From positions 124,001 to 188,000 of the forward strand of contig JAQFVV010006847.1 in NCBI GenBank assembly GCA_028023455.1: a stretch of DNA of 64,000 nt, written 5' to 3'. Below the pieces are notes generated by a model, which saw only the letters and a program-made list of their open reading frames with translations, searched no databases and had not been told where the DNA came from. This DNA is from Epiperipatus broadwayi. Taxonomy: Eukaryota; Onychophora; Udeonychophora; Euonychophora; Peripatidae. Below are positions 12,188-26,839 of this stretch, piece by piece. Both the position numbers and the translations under genes were made by a program. Each line of letters opens with the position of its first letter. The first letter of the stretch is position 1.

Positions 12188-12230
12188 TACACTTGAGTAG
12201 TCTGCTTGTAGCAGTGAAACCTTTGGTTGT
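12188..12230 (+). ncRNA. Hammerhead-ribozyme-like motif, PLE-3 short copy (right, inverted repeat)
   Basis: Same arrangement as 11,721-11,763 but on the plus strand: CTTGAGTAGTCTGC, loop TTGTA, GCAGTGAAAC, CTTTGGTT. The stem is conserved between the two inverted copies. The core has the same non-canonical replacement plus one further difference. Confidence 0.4.
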
Positions 12231-12390
12231 TGTTTTAATATTATTATTTTTTTGCTGGTCTGGATGAATTCTGGATTTGGGTAATTTTAATTATATATTG
12301 ACTAGTTTAGCTTTATGCTTGTAATGTATATATATATATTTGCAGATAAATTGTTATTTTTGGGAATAAACCATGTATTATTTTGCATTA

Positions 12391-12436
12391 CAATCCGATA
12401 TTTTGAGAGACTAGCAACTGCCATTATCAAGGTTAA
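12391..12436 (-). ncRNA. Hammerhead-like motif at the 3' end of PLE-2 (left long copy)
   Basis: On the minus strand CCTTGATAATGGC is followed by a short weak hairpin region and then CAAAATATCGGATTG. This matches the order of PLE-4 (CCTTGATAAAGTCC ... GAAACGTCGGAT) and supports a common hammerhead-like origin. GAAA has become CAAA, so the motif is decayed. Confidence 0.3.
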
Positions 12437-13130
12437 CTTTGAAAGAAAAATCATTAGATCTCAAACAATAATGTGACACAGTGCGATATGAGAAGGATTC
12501 AACTTGAAGTAGTTCAGCATTTACATTATAAGGCTTATCAAAATGTTTATTTTCCTCAGTTATTTCACCTATTAATTTTATTTAATATTAGATAAAATGA
12601 GAGGTTTCAACATATCTGGAATGTGTTGTGCTTCATCAGCCTTATTTAGAACAATAATTCTCTTTAATATTTTAATTGACTCTCTCATGGTTCTTAAATA
12701 ATGTCTTTCCAAATTAGCAAGCATTTTTATATTATCAAAATCAGGTTTGTGACCAATTTCTAATAAATGGGAACGAAAAACTGATGTGCTAATTTTTTGA
12801 TTAAAAGTATTTCTATGTTCTTTAATTCTGACATTTATTCATCTATTAGAGTGACGCACATAGCTTCTAGAGCACTGTAAACATGGAATTTCATAAACTC
12901 CTTGATGTTCTAAAAATATTCTGTCTTTAGGTTTATATAAAAAATCACCAATTTTTTTTGCCAGTAGGAAAAGTAGTCTCTATATTAAAACAAGATAGTT
13001 TTCTACTGATGTTATCAGTAACCCATTTAATATAAGGTAAAATTACTCTATTAAAAAGGAATTGTCAATTCTATCCTCTTTTTTCTTTCTAGTATGAATG
13101 TTATGTAACTCCTTACATATGATGTATTTA
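12437..13130 (-). pseudogene. PLE-2 left long copy: GIY-YIG endonuclease half
   Basis: This section has no long open frame but translates in pieces to the PLE-2 nuclease. The pieces are a GVYEIPCLQCSRSYV strand, an NVRIKEHRN helix, a Q-K-I-S-T-S segment, an LANLERHYLRTMRESI helix and a downstream PLILSNI segment. All recur in the other PLE-2 copies (15,000-15,434 and 18,609-18,900). The second YIG motif is degenerate. Confidence 0.6.
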
Positions 13131-13199
13131 TTATAATTATTAGAAAGTAGAATACTTTTTGTATGCTCTATTTCTTGAGTAAGATGTCCTTTATCAAAA

Positions 13200-14500
13200 A
13201 AATTTAAGTTCTAGTCAAAAGATTTTTTGCTACAGAAAAAATTTGTGTAGGATGATGATGAGAATTAAAATTAAGATATCTGTTTGTATGGATGGATTTT
13301 CTGTAAACTTATATTGATAATGTTTCATCACATTTGCTTGCAATTAAAATATATAGAAAATAAAGCCATCTGTTATTTTCCACTTCCATAGTAAATTTAA
13401 TATTTGGATGCCAATTGTTTACAAAAGCAAGAAAAAAATTTAAGGCATCAATGCCAAGAAGCCGTATGATAAATGTATCACCCACATATCTAAGCCAAAA
13501 CGAAGGCTTTTTAGTAGCTGCACATAGTACTTGACGTTGACATTATCCATGAAAAGATCAGAAATTACAGGTGACAGTGGAGATCCCTTAGAAAGCCTTT
13601 TAATTTGTTTAAACTTTTGAGAATTATAAACAAAAAATGTATTTTCAAGGCAATGCTTCACTAATGGAAAAATAAAATCAGATAAATTATTGTATTGTGC
13701 TATTATACTTAATACTTTTTCAATAGGAATATTAGTAAACATAGAAGAAACATCAAACTAACCAATAAATCAGTTCCAGTTAGTTTTAAGTATTTAATTA
13801 TAAAAATAAAATGACTTGAATTTTTAATTTTTGATGGAATCTTGTCTGTCATTTGTTGTAAGCGTCGGGCAAAATATCGAGCCAAAACATGTGTGGGAGA
13901 ACCAATACCATGCACAATAGGTCGCAATGGCATCTCATATTTCTCAATTTTAGGCAAACCATAAAATTTAGGATATAATGAAGAACATTTTTTTGGAAAA
14001 AATTTAATTTTCATATTTTCATCTATACTAAATTTTTGTTTTTTATCTAAATATGTCCAAAGATCTCTAATAATTTTTTATAAGTTCCATCATTTAATAA
14101 ATCTACAATTTTATTATTATAATCCAAATGATTAAAAACAACTGCCGAATTCCCATATCTGCTGGAATAACAACAATAGAATCTTTTATTTTAAATTTCG
14201 AAGTGCAATAAATTCTTCTTTAGATTAATTATTTATTGGTGGTTTCATATGTTTTAAGACATCACAAACTTCAAATCTAATAAGATCAGCTGTGTGTAAG
14301 TCTATATTTTTTTGGAAGATTTTATACTGCATGTAATATTTTCAACTGCAACACGTTTAGGAGCCAGTGCATAATTAAAACCTTTCACCAACAGAGATGA
14401 TTCATCAGAATAAAGTTGACGATGGGATAAATTTTTTATATGTGAATCATTCACAGAATTATTAGTAAATTGTATGTTCTTTCTACTTATCAATAAAGCA
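13200..14500 (-). pseudogene. PLE-2 left long copy: reverse transcriptase
   Basis: Broken PLE reverse transcriptase. The segment 13,709-14,014 (101 open codons) has the fingers motif FYGLPKIEKYEMPLRPIVH, followed by PTHVLARYFA. The next open frame, 13,440-13,742, has MFTNIPIEKVL of motif A and the motif B block KGSPLSPVISDLFMD. In another frame the catalytic YVDD box reads YVGD at 13,477-13,488, a loss of the first aspartate. The N-terminal part 14,302-14,493 is partly open. Several frameshifts separate these blocks. The element cannot encode an active RT. Confidence 0.75.
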
Positions 14501-14879
14501 AATTTTTTTTTTGTCTCAAAGTTTTAAATTCTAAATCTATAATAGATCGAAAATAAATTTTTTTATCAAAAATAGACCAAAGAACAGGCTGGATAAAATT
14601 GCTTATCATTATATGTTTTTTCAGTAAAAAAAACAATCAATATAGTTTAACTTCCTCCTTATATCTTGAATAAAATAAATCAAATTTTTTTTACTCACCT
14701 CCTGTAGAATATTTCTTATTTTAAAAGAGTTGGAATGAAACTTTAATCTGCAGCATATTGGAACTACTTCATTATCACTACAATGACTTAGAAATGTAAG
14801 ATTACACAACTTTTTTTTCTTCACGCAAGATTTTTTGAAAGTTTTTTAATGATAAAACATGTTCTCCCAATAAAGATTA

Positions 14880-15757
14880 ATAATATTATATTCAATATTT
14901 TTACAGTTGTATGATGTAGATAAATTGTTATTTTTGGAAATAAACTGTGTATTATTCTGCATTATAATTTGATATTTGACGAACTAGCAACCACCATTAT
15001 CAAGGTGAACTTTTAAAAGAAAAATCATTAGATCTCAAACAATAATGTGATGCAGTGCAAGATGAGAAATGAGATTCACCTTGAAGTATTTCAGCATTTA
15101 TAATATAAGGCTTATAAAAATGTTTATTTCCCTCAGTTTTTTTACCTATTAATTTTAAGTTAATATTAGATAAAATAAGAGGTTTCCACATAGCTGGAAT
15201 ACGTTGTGCTTCGTCAGCCCTATTTAAACCAGTGTGTCTCTTTAATATCTCAATTGACTTTCTCATGGTTTTTAAATCATATCTTTCCAAATTAGCAAGT
15301 ATTTCTGTATTGTAAAAATAAGATTTGTAAACAATTTCTAAAAAATTGGAAGTAAAATGTGATGTGCTAATTTTTTGATTAAAAGCATTTTTTTTCTTAA
15401 TTCTGACATTTATTTGTCTATTAGACTGACCCACATAGATTCTTGAGCACTACAAATATGGAATTTCATATACTCCTTGGTGTTCCAAAAATATTCTGTC
15501 TTTAGGTTTATATAAAAATCACCATTTTTGTCAATAGAAAAAGTAGTCTTTATATTAAAACAAGATAGTCTTCTACTGATTTTATCAGTAACTCCTTAAA
15601 TATAAAGTAAAATTACTTTATTAAAATAGGAATTGTCAATTCTATTCTCTTTTTTTAGTATTAATGTTACATAAAACCTTACATACGATGTTTTTATTGT
15701 AATTATTAGGAGGTAGAATATTTTTTATAAGTTGTATTTCTTGAGTACAATGTTTTT
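14880..15757 (-). pseudogene. PLE-2 left truncated copy: GIY-YIG half only
   Basis: Tail-only copy lying just upstream (minus strand) of the left long copy. The open frame 15,000-15,434 (144 codons) carries SNRQINVRIKKKNAFNQ, ILANLERYDLKTMRKSIEI and GLNRADEAQRIPAMWKPL, all shared with 18,609-19,067 on the other strand. The copy is cut at about 15,757, the palindrome centre, before the RT. It corresponds to the pseudo-LTR partial unit of PLEs. Confidence 0.7.
14961..15008 (-). ncRNA. Hammerhead-like motif at the 3' end of PLE-2 (left truncated copy)
   Basis: On the minus strand ACCTTGATAATGG, a short pairing region and CGTCAAATATCAAATTATAA. It is homologous to 12,391-12,436 and more decayed at the 3' side. 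Confidence 0.3.
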
Positions 15758-16445
15758 ATCAGATAAATTATAAGACTATCTTGTATTAATACAAAGACTA
15801 TTTTTTTTACTGGCCAAAAAATTGGTGATTTTTTATACAAACATAAAGACAGAATATTTTTGGAATACCAAGAAGTTTATAAAATTCCATGTTTGCAATT
15901 CTCAACAAGCTATGTGGGTCAGTCTAATAGATGAATAAATGTCACAATTAAGGAAACTAGAAATGCTTTTAATCAAAAAATTAGCACATCAGTTTTTAAT
16001 TCCATTTATTAGAAATTGGTTACAAATCTGATTACGAGAATACAAAAATACTTGCTAATTTGGAAAGATATGTTTTAAGAACCATGAGAGAGTCAATTGA
16101 AATATTAAAAAGACCTACTGGTTTAAATAGGGCTGATGAAGCACTACGTATCACAGCTATGTGAAACCCTCTCATTTTATCTAATATTAACTTAAAATAA
16201 ATAGGTGAAAAAGCTGAGGGAAATAAACATTTTGATAAGCCTTATATTGTGACTGCTGAATTACTTCAAGTTGAATCTCGTTTCTCATCTTGCACTGAGT
16301 TATATTATTATTTCAGATCTAAGGATTTTTTCTTTCAGATGTGTTGAAATATCAGATTGTAATAAAAATAATACACAGTTTATTTCCAAAAATAACAATT
16401 TTTCTACATCATACAACTGTGAAAACATTAAATATAAAATATTAT
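15758..16445 (+). pseudogene. PLE-2 right truncated copy: GIY-YIG half only
   Basis: Mirror image of 14,880-15,757. It runs from the TACTGGCCAAAAAATTGG segment through the nuclease strand (VYKIPCLQF) and the TMRESIEILKRPTGLNR region to the common 3' end TTTATTTCCAAAAATAACAA. Stops and frameshifts interrupt it. The CTTGATAATGG half of its hammerhead-like motif is deleted near 16,335. Confidence 0.65.
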
Positions 16446-17930
16446 TAATCTTTATGGTGAGAAAATGTTTTATCGTTTAAGAATTTTCGAAAAATCTTGC
16501 ATGAAGAAAGAACAGTTGTTGTACAATCTTACATTTCAAATAGAGATAATAAAGTAGTTCCAATATGCTGCAGATTAAAGTTACATTCCAACTCTTTTCA
16601 AATAAAAAACATTCTACAGGTTGTGAATAAAAGTTTGATTTCTTTTATTCAAGATATTAGGAGGAGGTTAAACTATATTGATTGTTTTTTATTGATAGAA
16701 CATATAACGTTAAGCAATATTATCCACCCTGTTCTTTGATTTATTTTTTATAAAATTGTTTATTTTTGATCTATGAAAGATTCAGAATTTAAAACTTTGA
16801 AACAAAAAAAGAAGTCTGATTTATTAATAAGTAGAGAGGAAAAACAATTTACTATAATACTGTGAGTGATTTACATGTAAAAAAATTATCCTATTGTCAA
16901 CTATCTTTTGATGAAATTTTTCTATTGGCGAAAGGTTTTAATTATGCACTGGCTCCTAAACGTGTTCCAGTTGAAAATATAATATGCATCTAGAATCTTC
17001 CTTAAAAAATATAGACTTACACACAGCTGATCTTATTAGATTGGAAGTTTGTGATGTCTTAAAAAATAAGAAACCATCAAACAATAATTTATCTAAAAGA
17101 GAATTTATTGCACTTCAAAATTTTAAAAAAGATGATTCTATTGTTGTTATTTCAGCAGACAAAGGGAATTCGATGGTTGTTCTCAATTGTTTGAATTATA
17201 ATAATAAAATTGTAGATTTATTAAATGATGGAACTTATAAAAATATTATGAGAGATCCTCTGAAATATTTAGAGAAAAAGACAAATATAATCAAATGTTC
17301 TAGTATAGATGAAGAAATAAAAATTAAAATTTCTCCAAGAGAAGGTACTTCATTATATCCTAAGTTTTATGGTTTGCCTAAAATTCATAAACCTGAGATA
17401 CCATTGTGACCTATTGTGTGTGCTATAGGTTCTCCCACACATGCTTTGGCTCGATATTTAGCCCAATTCTTACAACCATTGACAGACAAGATTCCACCAG
17501 AATTAAAATTTCATGTCATTTTATTTCTATAATTAAATACTTAAATTTAACTGGAACTGATTTATTGGCTAGTTTTGATATTTTTTATGTTTACTAATAT
17601 TCCTGTTGATGAAGCATTAAGTATAATAGCACAATACAATGATTTACCTGATTTTATTATTTTATTAGTGAAGCATTGCCTTGAAAATACATTTTTTGTT
17701 TATAATAATAAAAAGTTTAAACAAATTAAAGGTTCAAGAGATCTCCACTGTCACCTGTAATTTCTGATCTCTTCATGGATAATTTTGAAAGTCAAGTATT
17801 ATTTGCAGCTATTAAAAAACCTTCTATTTGGCTTAGATATGTGGATGATACATTTGTCATATGGCTTCATGGCATTGGTGCCTTAAATTCTTTTCTTGTT
17901 TTTTAAAAATAATTGGCATCCAAATATTAA
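16446..17930 (+). pseudogene. PLE-2 right long copy: reverse transcriptase
   Basis: Best PLE-2 RT. The frame 16,984-17,409 (141 codons) shows the N-terminal ADKGNSMVVLN motif and the fingers block FYGLPKIHKPEIPL. An in-frame stop just after it (17,407) and a frameshift follow. Further blocks are PTHALARYLA, motif A split between LLASFDI (17,406-17,597) and MFTNIPVDEAL (17,575-17,760), motif B as GSPLSPVISDLF in another frame, and an intact catalytic RYVDDTFVIW with YVDD at 17,838-17,849. Length and order fit a canonical Penelope-type RT, but the gene is dead by several frameshifts. Confidence 0.8.
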
Positions 17931-18935
17931 ATTTACTATGGAAATGGAAAATAGCTGATTGTTTTTTTCTAAATGTTTTAATTGCAAAAAAATGTGATGA
18001 AACATTATCAATATCAGTTTACAGAAAATCCACCCATACAAACATATATCTTGATTTTAATTCTCATCATCATGCTGCACAAATTTTTTCTGTAGCATAA
18101 AATCTTTTGACTAGAGCTTATAATTTATCAGATAAAGAACAACTTACTCAAGAAATAGAACTTACAGAAAATATTCTACTTTTTAATATTTATAATAAAA
18201 ACATCATATGTAAGGCTTTAAATAACATTAATAATAAAAAGAAAAAAGTGGATAGAATTGACAATTCCTTTTTAATAGAGTAATTTACCTTATATTAAAG
18301 GGGTTACTGATAATATCAGTAGAAGACTATCTTGTGTTAATATAAAAACTACTTTTTTACTGGCAAAAAATTGGTGATTTTTTATATAAACCTAAATACA
18401 GAATATTTTTGGAACAACAAGGATTTTATAAAATTCCATGTTTGCAGTGTTTAAGAAACTATGTGGGTCAGTCTAATAGTTGAATAAATGTCAGAATTAA
18501 AAATGATAGAAATGCTTTTAATCAAAAATTAGCATATCAGTTTTTCCGTTTCATTTTTTAGAAATTGGTCACAAACATGATTTTGACAATACAAAAATAC
18601 TTAGTAATTTGGAAAGATATGATTTAATAACCATGAGAGAGTCAATTGAAATATTAAAGAGACCTACTGGTTTAAATAAAGGCGATGAAGCACAATGTAT
18701 TCCAGCTATGTGGAAACCTCTACTTTTATTTTATATTAACTTAAAATTAATAGGTGGAAAAACTGAGGGAAATAAACATTTTGATAAGCCTTATATTGTG
18801 AATGCTGAACTACTTTTAATTGAATCTCATTTCTTATCTTGCACTGAGTCATGTTATTGTTTGACATCTAATGATTTTTCTTTCAATTTAACCTTGATAA
18901 TGGCAGTTGCTTGTCTGTTAAAATATTGGATTGTA
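17931..18935 (+). pseudogene. PLE-2 right long copy: RT thumb and GIY-YIG endonuclease
   Basis: The thumb region shows SVYRKSTHTNIYLDFNSHHH, typical of PLEs, in the frame 17,861-18,100. The nuclease follows after frameshifts: FYKIPCLQCLRNYVGQSN (18,429-18,480) and then the open frame 18,609-19,067 with the LERYDLITMRESIEILKRP helix. In the second motif the usual Y-x-G of YIG is read as Y-V-G. A stop just after it (18,481) and others break the frame. Confidence 0.7.
18888..18935 (+). ncRNA. Hammerhead-like motif at the 3' end of PLE-2 (right long copy)
   Basis: Plus-strand ACCTTGATAATGGC, a short pairing region, then TTAAAATATTGGATTG. It is the mirror of 12,391-12,436, and the core strand CCTTGATAATGGCAGTTGC is identical in both. 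Confidence 0.3.
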
Positions 18936-18989
18936 ATGCAAAATAATACATGGTTTATTCCCAAAAATAGCAATTTATCTATATATATT

Positions 18990-20212
18990 GTAATTTCATC
19001 TCTCATTTCTATATCACTTAATGCACAAATAAATGCACAGGCACCAATTCTATATAAGATAGAATAAGTTCATAATTTAAATTGCATCTCTATTTATTGA
19101 TAAGATTCTTATGATACTACTACTCTATAGCTTAGCTCAGTTGGGGGTTATAGGGTATCGTGATTATCTAGAATGCAAATGGGGATGAGAAAAGCATTTA
19201 TAAACAACAATTATATAATGTTGATTTAATTATATTATAAGCATCTACTAAGGTATTAAAATAAAGCAATTTGTGAATTAACTCAAATCATGATATATTC
19301 AGTTCTCTCACCATCCAAGTACATATTAGACCAATCATGCCATTCATCTAATATGCTTGGGATCACTGTAATAATAATCAATCTACTAGCATTTAATTTA
19401 CATTGAACAGCTTATATCAGTGTTTTTTAAATGATGAACTAATCTCATGTCTCTGCTTTATGAACAACAAATCAATCCTAATACATTGTGACTATTAAGT
19501 AATAATGGCTATTGTGAAATTGATAATCATTACAACAAATAAAGTATAGACAATGATAAGGATTGGGTACATTTTTATCTCACATCACTATCTATCCTAA
19601 GCAAGGTAAAATCATATTTTGGCATTACAATGTTAGGATCTATTAAATCTGTATTATTTAAATAAATGGCATATGCTAGCAAATTAATAAATATTATAGT
19701 TATATTATGTTGAACGTATGTGTGTATGGAAGTGGTCAAGGAAACGTATATGATAAAACAGATCAGAGGTGATCTTATTTCAGCAAAACATGTATTACCA
19801 GAAAACATTATTTTACAACACATCGATGATGATTTTAACATTACCTTTACATTAAACACAGATTTGATTAAATAACATTAAATTATATAATTTTGTACAC
19901 TTAATATTTGCAGACACTTTCTCCTATTTATTATCTTAATTATTTATCACTCTATTTGCTCATTTACCAACAACAAACAATAAAAGAAAAATATACCTTT
20001 ACATTCCGATGTTAATACATCTATTTTCACCTGTGCTTTTAATAAGCTAAGACAAATAATACCAAAGAATCAATTAGTGTCATTTAAATTATTTCCATAA
20101 GCCCCCAAATCTATATCTGTAATATGAAATTTAATAGTAACTTTACTATATTAATTTTAAATAAAATAAAGTTTTGTAATACACTATTATACTCATACTG
20201 GGAGGATGAATT
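18990..20212. other. AT-rich sequence with no supported gene
   Basis: No repeat or frame is convincing. The 94-codon minus frame 19,575-19,859 has no recognisable motif and ordinary AT-rich composition, so I do not call it a gene. Confidence 0.45.
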
Positions 20213-23406
<3,194 letters not shown>

Positions 23407-23926
23407 GAATACTGTAATAGTCTTTTTATATAGCAGTAACTATACAGCTAGTATAAAAAAATAACCAACATTGGATCGTGTGCTTTGATGAATGTACACA
23501 CACTCACCTGTGAGTATCAGATTAAAAAAGCATAAGTGACCACTTATTCTTAGAGCTTATTGCTATATAAGCCAATTGTTTTTCACTATGCTGAGGTCAA
23601 GGTTTTAACCTTATCAAAAATCATGTATAAAGAAACAGAATAGTATATTGATATCAATATAATAATAATAATGATAGAAACACACCATCATTGAATAAAC
23701 TTAAAATAAATTTTGTGCTGACAGTGCAAGTATTGTTAAGCAACATAAGGGAATATCATACCAGAACATTGGGTTGATGATCGTGAAACACATCTACAAT
23801 ATAAACAAATTGAACAATGATATTCCTGAATTTGCTTTGATATTTAATTATCACTATTAATTTAATAAACCAGATATTTGATATGTTAACCTTATAGTGA
23901 ATGCTGTCTGTTATATATATATATAT

Positions 23927-26523
23927 TGTACCGGTCAAAACCCACCACTACCGCAAGTCAAATCGGGTTCAAACTCAGCTTAACCAAAACTGAATTCAAA
24001 CCCAACTCAACAGCTCAGATAGCGGAAATCGATGGCACAGTGCTATGCGCCAAGAACTAGCTGAACGGTTGGTGAGGACTAGAGACTCCTGAGTAACACT
24101 AATATCTAAGGATTTATATACTTTGAATAATCTTATAAATTGAATCATATGTATGGTCGGGTTGCCAACACAGACAGCGAGTATTAACATTGAAATAATT
24201 ATAAAAGAATGATGAACTGAGAAACCAAGTATGTTAGAAAATATTTAATAAGAATAATTTGTTTCATTTCCATAAAACCTAGAATGCATTAATTACCTCT
24301 AGTCTTTAAGAGAATTTACAAATATAATAAGAGTGGCGGTCCTTATCATATGCCAACAAATATTACCCAACATAGAATTCTATGTCTATGCCCCCAACGA
24401 GAAAGATAAAGGCGGATAAAGGTATTCATTAAGAACGGAAATGATTGTTCTAATTTTATTACGGTGGAATGTGAGATTTATTTTCATGTTTGGAAATCTA
24501 TTCATGAAGAGCAAAATGTATTTTAGGGCATAATGTTAAAATTGATTTGAAACTTATTGAATTAATAATATATTTGAGAATTTGTTCGACTTTAATTTAA
24601 ATCACTTCATCACGAATTACGAGCATGGAGCGGGTTTTACCGGAACGGAGGTGCAACGGTACTGGCGGCTTACGAGGCAGAGAGTAAAATTGAAATATGA
24701 TCGCTAGTCGATGATTGAAGTCCTATGGCAGCTTGCATCTAACAAGTCTTACGCCCTTTGACTAATGCATACGAAAGGAGGTACTTTCTTCCTTGAGAAA
24801 TTTAAATAAGAGAATATGATCACCGACCAGCCTAATGGAGTGGAAGATTGCCCTGCATCAGCAACGTTCGATGATGATGACTTGATGGTCATCGTTGAAA
24901 AATAAAACCCAGTAGAATGCTCGATGTGATAACTTGATCAACCAATTAAAGTCAAATGAGCTTTTAACAAACTAATTGAAAGTATTTATAAGTTATATTA
25001 ATTATGCCCTAATCATCGTGCTCTTACTGAATCTTAATACAAATAATAAAAGTTGAATTGGAATCTATTTAACCCTTTATCGGCCCTTTTGCAATAAAAC
25101 ATTTAACATTATATTTGAGTTAATAAATATTAGTGGAACGAGAAAATAATATTTTAACATTTTGTGAATATATAAACCTTTGTGTATTAGATAGGAGCTG
25201 GGGACATAGGTAAAAACGGAGCTAATAATTGATTATTAGCCAATTATAAAATAGTAAACATGTAATATTTCTTTCGACTCGATGATTGATAGAACTTATA
25301 AATTTAGTTCTAATGGGTGAGAATTACTATTTAAAATTAATATATTATTTGCGTGAGGCAAATAGAACAAAGGAGCTCATCGAGTCGAGAGATTATTGGC
25401 ATATAATTTTAAATAAACGAACATTAATAAAGCACACAAATATATATATTAACTGAACCGCCAAGTAAGAAGAGAAAAGTTTAAAGACTAGAGATTAAAG
25501 AATTAAGATATAGATTTACAATAGCGTAAATAAAAGGTGTTAGAAAGATTTTTACATTAGAGAATAAAGAGCTCTTAAAAAGGAGTGTAAAATAAAGTTC
25601 GAACTGGCCAGAGAGTTTAGAGTTCATGAGAAATATATTACCCTTCCGTGCTAGGTTCTTAAGTTACACGTCCAAGTCGGTGAAACGTAGGCACCATTTG
25701 GTTGATTATTGGAACAGCATTTTTAGTAGCTTTTCATGATGTTAGCAGTCTGATCGGTCCGGAAAGATTCAGCAGCACTATTGAAGATTTCTAGGGACTT
25801 CATGGAATCGTAGCCAGATTCCTGATGTTCTAGCCCTCTATCATGATGAATACAATTTAACACGCACAGAGTTCACTGTACTACTTTACAACAAAGACTC
25901 GCCTTTTTCCTGACTTTTCAGGGCTATATATACTGTTCACTGATGCCTCCGGCTAGCGCTCATTTTATTATCAATGTGTTTTATAATTAGTTGTTTTCAA
26001 ATACATTCCCTCGATAAGGCTTTCAAACTAATTAGCTTGAATTCCTTCTCTAATTGAAAATGATTTCTTAAAATCTGAAAATGATTTAATTAGAAAAATG
26101 AATCCTTATCTTTTTCCAATTCATAAAGCTTTACTATTGTTTTTAAGAATTTTAAGGCTTATCGAAGGAATGTAGCTTTTAATCACCGAAACTTTACAAA
26201 TTTTTTAAAGGTGAAAAAAACAAGTATTCCCGACGCAATGAAACTTTCGAACAATTATATATATTTAATATTTACAAATATATATACACACAATCCACGC
26301 AATTTAATATATATAAATTCATGAATATTTTATCATGAATTTATTTAGAGAATGGATCAATTTTAAACTAAACTAATTAATTTTGCTACGCATTTGAAAT
26401 AAGTTATTCATTATGGAAATTAGCGTGGATTGAACGTATAAAGCCCCATTGCATCGGAAATTTAAGGTTAGTATTAGGGTAAATAACATGAAGCTAGGAT
26501 TGAACTCAGATCCGACTGCTTCA
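23927..26523 (-). repeat. 3' LTR of the giant-LTR element
   Basis: 2,597 bp, minus-strand orientation, starting TGAAGCAGTCGG and ending GACCGGTACA. It has no substantial open frame. Differences from the other LTR are mostly transitions and are concentrated in the first 200 bp (plus-strand numbering), while later stretches differ by about one base in 180. It contains a TATA-like box (25,925-25,932) and a long-range hairpin stem (25,275-25,285 with 25,377-25,387). Confidence 0.85.
25925..25932 (-). promoter_or_regulatory. TATA-like box in the 3' LTR
   Basis: TATATATA within CAGTATATATAGCCC on the minus strand, about 590 bp from the LTR start. It sits in a locally GC-richer block, as a U3 promoter would. 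The same block is at 31,392-31,399 in the other LTR. Confidence 0.35.
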
Positions 26524-26537
26524 TTTCTTTTCACTTC
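26524..26537 (-). promoter_or_regulatory. Polypurine tract before the 3' LTR
   Basis: Minus-strand GAAGTGAAAAGAAA lies immediately upstream of the LTR start TGAAGC. This is where plus-strand DNA synthesis is primed in LTR elements, and it fixes the element's orientation. It contains one T. Confidence 0.65.
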
Positions 26538-26763
26538 AAAAAAAAAACAATGAAAAAAAAATGACTTTACTTACGCAGGATACAGTTGCATAAGTGTATA
26601 GACTCTGGGAGAACAGCCTGAGCATGAATAATATAACCTGCCCAAACTACAAAAATTATACATGTCTCACTGCGATCAATTTTTTGAATATTTAACTTAT
26701 ATTAAGTTTAATAAATCGGTCCGTTTATCAAGTCTCATTTTTCTATGGTCATGTCAGTTGGTC

Positions 26764-26768
<5 letters not shown>

Positions 26769-26814
<46 letters not shown>
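26769..26814. repeat. (TA)n microsatellite inside the retrotransposon
   Basis: About 23 TA units in the interior, just downstream of the PPT region. The short frames over it are artefacts. Confidence 0.95.
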
Positions 26815-26818
<4 letters not shown>

Positions 26819-26839
26819 TACAGTTTATCTTACTGTTTC

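Larger units (their letters stand above)
11650..12330 (-). mobile_element. Short PLE-3 derivative with terminal inverted repeats
   Basis: About 100-bp inverted repeats (roughly 11,660-11,765 and 12,187-12,295) flank a GIY-YIG fragment. Both repeats match the 3' end of the long PLE-3 copy (40,228-40,390), including the AAACYAAAGKTTCACTGC and GCAGACTTCTCAAGTGTA segments. The outer part at 12,295-12,330 also matches the extreme PLE-3 end (CATTACAAGCATAAAGC on the minus strand). TA tracts adjoin both ends. The RT is absent, so it is a 5'-truncated PLE given inverted ends. Confidence 0.65.
12341..18985. mobile_element. PLE-2 head-to-head palindromic composite
   Basis: Two arms of about 3.3 kb mirror each other around 15,757. 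Read outward, each arm is a 5'-truncated copy carrying the GIY-YIG half, then a longer copy with RT and GIY-YIG. The same junction joins them in both arms: the 3' end TTTATTTCCAAAAATAACAA, then a leader with TTATTAATCTTTAT. Outer ends match (GGTTTATTCCCAAAAATA) and both face short TA tracts. A partial copy placed before a full copy is the classic pseudo-LTR layout of PLEs; here it is present twice, inverted. Confidence 0.75.

Noticed and set aside
19131-19190. tRNA-like A-box TAGCTCAGTTGG
   Set aside because: No B-box, anticodon stem or acceptor stem could be folded downstream. It is probably a chance match or a SINE relic.
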